Shown here in pieces: positions 60,033 to 64,000 of a stretch of DNA of 64,000 bases (its first letter is position 1; every line of letters begins with the position of its first letter). Source of the DNA: Pseudomonas sp. MF4836 (GTDB taxonomy: Bacteria; Pseudomonadota; Gammaproteobacteria; Pseudomonadales; Pseudomonadaceae); assembly GCF_002018875.1 (NCBI RefSeq), contig NZ_MVOL01000020.1:1-64000 (forward strand), given 5' to 3'. The notes beneath the pieces were generated by a model. The model saw nothing but the letters and a program-made list of their open reading frames with translations, made no database searches and was not told the origin of the DNA. Made by a program: the position numbers and the translations under genes.

Positions 60033-61382
60033 ATGGAGATTGAACAATTCGGCTACAAACAGGAACTCAAACGCGGACTGACCCTCAGGGACCTGGTGGT
60101 CTACGGGATGATTTTCATGATCCCCATCGCGCCGTTCGGGGTCTATGGCTACGTCAACCAGGAAGCCCCGGGCATGGTGCCCCTGGCGTATATCATCGGC
60201 ATGGTGGCGATGGTCTTCACCGCCCTCAGCTACGGCTGCATGGCCCGGGCCTTTCCCATCGCCGGCTCGGTCTATTCCTACGCCCAGCGCGGCCTCAACC
60301 CCCATGTCGGCTTTATCGCCGGCTGGCTGATGCTCCTGGATTACCTGCTGATCCCGCCGCTGCTGTACGTCTACGCGGCCATGGCGCTGAACCACCTGTA
60401 CCCGGACATCCCCAAGGTCGGGTTTATCCTCGCGTTTCTGGTCAGTGCCACCTTCGTCAACCTGCGCGGTATCACCTTTACCGCGCGGATGAACATCGTG
60501 TTTCTGCTGGCGCAACTGGTGGTGCTGGGAATCTTCCTGTTCTACGCCTGGACTGCCCTGCACGGGGGCGCCGGCAACGGTCAACTGACCCTGGCGCCGC
60601 TGTACAACCCGCAAGGTTTCCACTTCGGCATGTTGATGCAGGGGGTGTCGATCGCGGTGCTGTCGTTCCTGGGCTTTGACGCGATCTCGACCCTGGCCGA
60701 AGAGGTCAAGGGCGACCCCGGGCGCAGCGTCGGCCGGGCGGCGTTGATCACCCTGGTGGTGATGGGGCTGATCTTTGTCGTGCAAACCTGGATCGCCACC
60801 GACCTCGCGGCCGGCATGGGCTTCAAGTCCGCCGACACCGCCTTCTACGAGATCGCCGAGATCGCCGCCGGCAGCTGGCTGGCGACCCTGACCGGGGTGG
60901 CCACGGCCCTGGCCTGGGGCGTGGCGGTGGCGATCACCTCGCAAGCCGCGGTGTCGCGCCTGCTGTTCGGCATGGCCCGCGACGGCAAGCTGCCCAAGGT
61001 CCTGGCCCGGGTCCATCGCAAACACAACACGCCCCATATCAGCATCTACCTGGTGGCCGTGCTGTCGCTGCTGATCTGCTACCTGTTCATCGACTCGGTG
61101 GACACCCTGACCTCACTGGTCAACTTTGGCGCCTTGAGCGGGTTTATCCTGCTGCACCTGACGGTGATCAACTACTACTGGCGCCGGCTCAAGTCCGGCC
61201 AGGTGATCCGCCACCTGGTGTGCCCGGCCATCGGCCTGCTGATCGTCTGCGCGATCCTGTTCAACATGGGCATCGAGGCACAGAAACTGGGCGCCATCTG
61301 GATAGTCGTCGGCGTGGTGTACCTGTTCCTGCTGAACAAACTGGGCAACGGCGAACCCTACAAAATCCAGGAACCTTTGTAG
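60033..61382 (+). CDS. APC-family amino-acid/amine permease
   Basis: This 449-residue, 12-helix permease starts MEIEQFGYKQELKRGLTL and has LVVYGMIFMIPIAPFGVYGYV in helix 1 plus SYAQRGLNPHVGFIAGWLM. The PuuP-like putrescine importers are close relatives. CAGGAGC precedes the ATG. It lies 191 bases after the amidohydrolase gene; despite the gap it probably belongs to the same function and imports the substrate. Confidence 0.88.
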   Translation: MEIEQFGYKQELKRGLTLRDLVVYGMIFMIPIAPFGVYGYVNQEAPGMVPLAYIIGMVAMVFTALSYGCMARAFPIAGSVYSYAQRGLNPHVGFIAGWLMLLDYLLIPPLLYVYAAMALNHLYPDIPKVGFILAFLVSATFVNLRGITFTARMNIVFLLAQLVVLGIFLFYAWTALHGGAGNGQLTLAPLYNPQGFHFGMLMQGVSIAVLSFLGFDAISTLAEEVKGDPGRSVGRAALITLVVMGLIFVVQTWIATDLAAGMGFKSADTAFYEIAEIAAGSWLATLTGVATALAWGVAVAITSQAAVSRLLFGMARDGKLPKVLARVHRKHNTPHISIYLVAVLSLLICYLFIDSVDTLTSLVNFGALSGFILLHLTVINYYWRRLKSGQVIRHLVCPAIGLLIVCAILFNMGIEAQKLGAIWIVVGVVYLFLLNKLGNGEPYKIQEPL

Positions 61383-61432
61383 CCGCTAGCGCGAGGTTGC
61401 GCGGGTCCTATCAATCGATAGAAACCGGCGCA

Positions 61433-61471
61433 CCTGTAGCCGCTGCCGCCAGGCTCGGCAGCGGCTACAGG
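61433..61471. terminator. Long perfect hairpin of the GTAGCCGC repeat type
   Basis: CCTGTAGCCGCTGCCG and CGGCAGCGGCTACAGG pair perfectly over 16 bp around a 7-base loop. It lies between the convergent permease and diguanylate cyclase genes, 5 bases from the latter's stop, and probably terminates both. Confidence 0.75.
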
Positions 61472-61476
61472 TGGGG

Positions 61477-62523
61477 TCAATGCAAGGAATTGAGCAGCAC
61501 CCGCGACGGCACGTCTCCCGGTCGGCAGCTGACTTTGTTGCGGCCGGTGGTCTTGGCTTCGTACAGCGCCTGGTCGGCGTCGTCCAGCCAGTTGACCGCG
61601 TCGCTGTACTCCGGATCAAACGCAGCCAGGCCAATGCTCAGGCTGACTTGCAGCGCCGGGTTCTGCTCGTAGCCCAGGGCACCGAAGCGGGTGCGCAGGC
61701 CTTCCATCAACTGGGCCGCCTGCTCCAGGGGCACGTCCGGCAGAATCACGCAAAACTCATCACCGCCATAACGGCCGATCTGATCACTGACCCGCAGGTT
61801 CTGGCGCAGGATCTTGCTCAGTTGGCGCAGCACGATATCGCCGGCCACATGGCCGTAGGTGTCGTTGATGACCTTGAAGTGATCAATGTCGATCAGGGCA
61901 ATGGCCCCACCCTGCTGCTGGCGTCGGCAGCGTTGGAACTCAACCTCCAGCTGATCCTTCCAGGCGCCATGGTTAAGTAGCCCGGACAAGCTGTCGGTGC
62001 GGCTCAAGGCCAACAGCTCGCGCTTGTGCCCGGCCAGCACGCACGCCTGCTGGTAGCAGATATACCCCAGGGCCAGCGGGTACAACGTCAGCATCGGCAG
62101 GCAGGCATAGACTTGCAGTTGGCTGGTTTCGGCGATGAACAACGGGCTGAACAGCAGCAGCGAGACGCCGATCCCCAGGGCCTGGGCCAGGCTCCCGGCA
62201 AGAAAGAAACGCACACCGCCAATGGCGATATTGTTCATCGCCATCATCGCCAGGGTGGTCGTGGTCGGCAGCGGATTGAAATGCATGGCGCCGACCCAGA
62301 ACCCGCCGAGGAACGAGTCCACCAGCAAATTGCGGTGTTCGCCGCGAAACGGCACCCGTGACCGGCGCGCCCACTGGTACGCCAGGTGCGGCCAGGCAAA
62401 GGCGTTGAACAGCATGAAGCCCCAGAGCCAGGCCGGGGGCTGCAGCGGTTGCATGGCTGCGGCGACGCAGAAGAAGCCCAGGGCCAGACCCAGGATCCGC
62501 GACTTGTATAGCCTCCTGGCCAA
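61477..62523 (-). CDS. Diguanylate cyclase with MASE2 sensor domain (DgcC/AdrA type)
   Basis: This 348-residue inner membrane enzyme has an N-terminal MASE2 domain (about residues 1-165, start ARRLYKSRILGLALGFFC, WGFMLFNAFAWPHLAYQWA). The C-terminal GGDEF domain has the catalytic site RYGGDEFCVIL and an inhibitory I-site RVSD five residues before it. It makes c-di-GMP. No ATG fits: TTG 62523 with GGAAGGGACTTTCA upstream gives the normal MASE2 N-terminus. Confidence 0.88.
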   Translation of the reverse strand: MARRLYKSRILGLALGFFCVAAAMQPLQPPAWLWGFMLFNAFAWPHLAYQWARRSRVPFRGEHRNLLVDSFLGGFWVGAMHFNPLPTTTTLAMMAMNNIAIGGVRFFLAGSLAQALGIGVSLLLFSPLFIAETSQLQVYACLPMLTLYPLALGYICYQQACVLAGHKRELLALSRTDSLSGLLNHGAWKDQLEVEFQRCRRQQQGGAIALIDIDHFKVINDTYGHVAGDIVLRQLSKILRQNLRVSDQIGRYGGDEFCVILPDVPLEQAAQLMEGLRTRFGALGYEQNPALQVSLSIGLAAFDPEYSDAVNWLDDADQALYEAKTTGRNKVSCRPGDVPSRVLLNSLH

Positions 62524-62765
62524 TGAAAGTCCCTTCCCTGGTGTATGTGGCGTAGGGGCCAAGGCTCCTCCGTGCAAGCAGTACGAGGGTCGATGAGGCT
62601 ACTGGGACTGCCGAGCAGTCTACCAGCGAAGAGTCAAATAGCCATTACCCCTTCCCCCCTGTTTACAGCGCCCTGGCCCGGCATTGCGGGAATATTTGGC
62701 TATAACTGACGGTGGGCACATAACATTACTCTGCGCCCGCTTGCCAAGTACCCCGGAGGAGGCGC

Positions 62766-64000
62766 ATGCACAGCTATCAGGTACTGATCATCGGCAGCGG
62801 TTTTGGCGGACAGTGTGCAGCGGTCAATCTGCTCAAGGCGGGGATAGATGATTTCCTGCTGCTGGAGCGCCGCGACTTCCCTGGCGGCACCTGGTGCCAG
62901 AACACCTACCCCGGCGCCGCGGTCGATGTGCCCTCGCCCCTGTACTCCCTGTCGTTCGCGCCTTACCGGTGGAGCCAGATGTACGCCACCCAGGACGAAT
63001 TGCAGCGCTATACCCAGCATCTGCTGCACCAGCAAGGCTTGCAGGACAAGGTGCTGCTCGGGGCCGAGGTCGAGGCCATGGACTGGGACTCGGCGCAGCA
63101 ACGCTGGATCGTCCAGACCCAGGCCCGCGGTCGATTCCAGGCGCAGTTCGTGATCAACGCCTCGGGGCCCTTGAGCCAACCCCTGATTCCGCCCCTCCAG
63201 GGCCTCGCCGACTTCACCGGCCACCAGTTCCACAGCAACCAGTGGGACCACCACTACGACTACCGTGGCAAGCGCGTGGCGATTGTCGGCAGTGGCGCCA
63301 GCGCGGCGCAGATCATCCCGGCAATTGCCGCCGATGTCGCCCAGTTACATGTGTTCCAGCGCAGTGCGCACTGGGTGCTGCCGCGCCCTGACCGGCACTT
63401 CAGTGCCTTGGAACGGCGCCTGCTGGGGTTCAAGCCGGCCTACACCCTGCTGCGCTGGTTGATCTATTGGCAGCTGGAAAGCCGGATCATCGCCTTCAAG
63501 TATTCACGGCCGGCAATGACCCTGGTGCAGCGCCAGGCCCTGGGCCTGCTCAAACGCCAGGTGCCCGACCCGCAACTGCGCCGCCAACTGACGCCGGACT
63601 ACAGCATCGGCTGCAAGCGGGTGATCCTGTCCAACACCCTGTACCCGGCGCTGGGGCGAGCCAACGTCAGCCTGCACGGGCGCGAGCAAGGCATCCAGAG
63701 CCTCGACGCCAGCGGCATCACCACCCGAGACGGCCAGCACCTGGAGCTGGACCTGATCATCTGGTGCACCGGCTTCGACACCACCGACGGCATGATCGCC
63801 TACCCGGTGCGCGGCAAGGACCGCCAGTTGTTGCGCGATGCCTGGGCGCCCTACCCGCGCGCCTACCTGGGCACCTGTGTGCCGGGGTTCCCCAACCTGT
63901 TTATCCTCTGCGGCCCCAACACCGGGATCGGCCACACCTCGCTGCTGTTCATCATCGAATCCCAGACCCGCTACATTCTCAGCTGCATCCGGGCCCTAAA
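62766..64000 (+). CDS. Flavin-containing Baeyer-Villiger-type monooxygenase, partial
   Basis: The gene runs off the right edge. The 411 residues visible include the FAD Rossmann motif IIGSGFGGQCAAVNLL (about residues 8-23) and the NADPH motif VAIVGSGASAAQIIP. Between them is FTGHQFHSNQWD, which fits the type I Baeyer-Villiger fingerprint FxGxxxHxxxW[PD]. Also present is DLIIWCTGFDTT near residue 335. The enzyme inserts oxygen next to a ketone carbonyl or oxidises a heteroatom. GGAGGAGG precedes the ATG. Substrate unknown. Confidence 0.9.
   Translation, partial: MHSYQVLIIGSGFGGQCAAVNLLKAGIDDFLLLERRDFPGGTWCQNTYPGAAVDVPSPLYSLSFAPYRWSQMYATQDELQRYTQHLLHQQGLQDKVLLGAEVEAMDWDSAQQRWIVQTQARGRFQAQFVINASGPLSQPLIPPLQGLADFTGHQFHSNQWDHHYDYRGKRVAIVGSGASAAQIIPAIAADVAQLHVFQRSAHWVLPRPDRHFSALERRLLGFKPAYTLLRWLIYWQLESRIIAFKYSRPAMTLVQRQALGLLKRQVPDPQLRRQLTPDYSIGCKRVILSNTLYPALGRANVSLHGREQGIQSLDASGITTRDGQHLELDLIIWCTGFDTTDGMIAYPVRGKDRQLLRDAWAPYPRAYLGTCVPGFPNLFILCGPNTGIGHTSLLFIIESQTRYILSCIRAL

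Noticed and set aside
1..64000. CRISPR arrays, tRNA/rRNA genes, insertion sequences, prophage or conjugation genes
   Set aside because: Looked for on both strands; no spaced direct repeats, no cloverleaf or transposase-like frame was found.

Overview
The window looks like a stretch of chromosome from a fluorescent-group Pseudomonas. Coding DNA is GC-rich with strong third-position GC, Shine-Dalgarno sites are of the AGGAG type, and gaps between genes carry Pseudomonas-style hairpin repeats built on GTAGCCGCTGCCG or GGGAGCAAGCTCCCTCGCCAC. The gene families (OprD, FecI/FecR/TonB, glc operon, nba-type genes, a Pseudomonas-type metallothionein) fit that genus. No rRNA, tRNA, CRISPR, insertion sequence or prophage gene is recognisable. 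Most of the window is chromosomal accessory metabolism.

Left part (1-18.8 kb). The left edge carries a histidyl-tRNA-synthetase-like gene that is frameshifted as read. It is preceded by an apparent histidine attenuator: a 35-codon leader peptide with His-His-His-Gly-Pro-His, two RNA hairpins and a terminator. Next come a DUF1615 lipoprotein, a LysE exporter, an aromatic-ring monooxygenase, and an iron-uptake module (FecI sigma, FecR, STN-domain TonB receptor) with a Fur-box match. A cytochrome c, a lactonase/SDR pair, a secreted-type FAD oxidase and a LysR regulator may form a sugar-lactone or polyol oxidation locus. Then come a zinc-type porphobilinogen synthase, a second LysE, a PhzF protein, a Nu-like GST, a phosphatase and a DUF4440 protein.

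Middle part (19-33 kb). This is a complete 3-hydroxyanthranilate meta-cleavage pathway. Eight tightly packed genes run from a 2-aminomuconate semialdehyde dehydrogenase to 2-amino-3-carboxymuconate semialdehyde decarboxylase. They are followed by an AAHS-type transporter and, on the other strand, an OprD porin, an amino-acid permease and kynureninase. Together they would take kynurenine or 3-hydroxykynurenine (from tryptophan), or imported 3-hydroxyanthranilate, to pyruvate and acetyl-CoA. Tryptophan dioxygenase, formamidase and kynurenine 3-monooxygenase are not seen here.

Right-middle part (33-50 kb). This holds a quinone-oxidoreductase-like/XapX/AraC group and a 57-residue metallothionein sharing a palindromic divergent promoter region with an MFS exporter. 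It also holds the glycolate oxidase regulon (glcC, glcDEFG) with two FadR-type operators, a tandem DUF606 transporter pair with a LysR regulator, a long intergenic repeat, an Nramp transporter, and several envelope proteins.

Right part (50-64 kb). This holds an AstE-like zinc hydrolase beside a basic-amino-acid binding protein, a rhodanese with a divergent FtrA-type regulator, and CobF with a degenerate phosphatase. A five-gene operon follows (RpiR regulator, cysteine hydrolase, glutamine-synthetase-like ligase, N-formylglutamate amidohydrolase-like protein, permease) that looks like an uncharacterised catabolic unit. The window ends with a MASE2-GGDEF diguanylate cyclase and a Baeyer-Villiger-type monooxygenase cut by the right edge.
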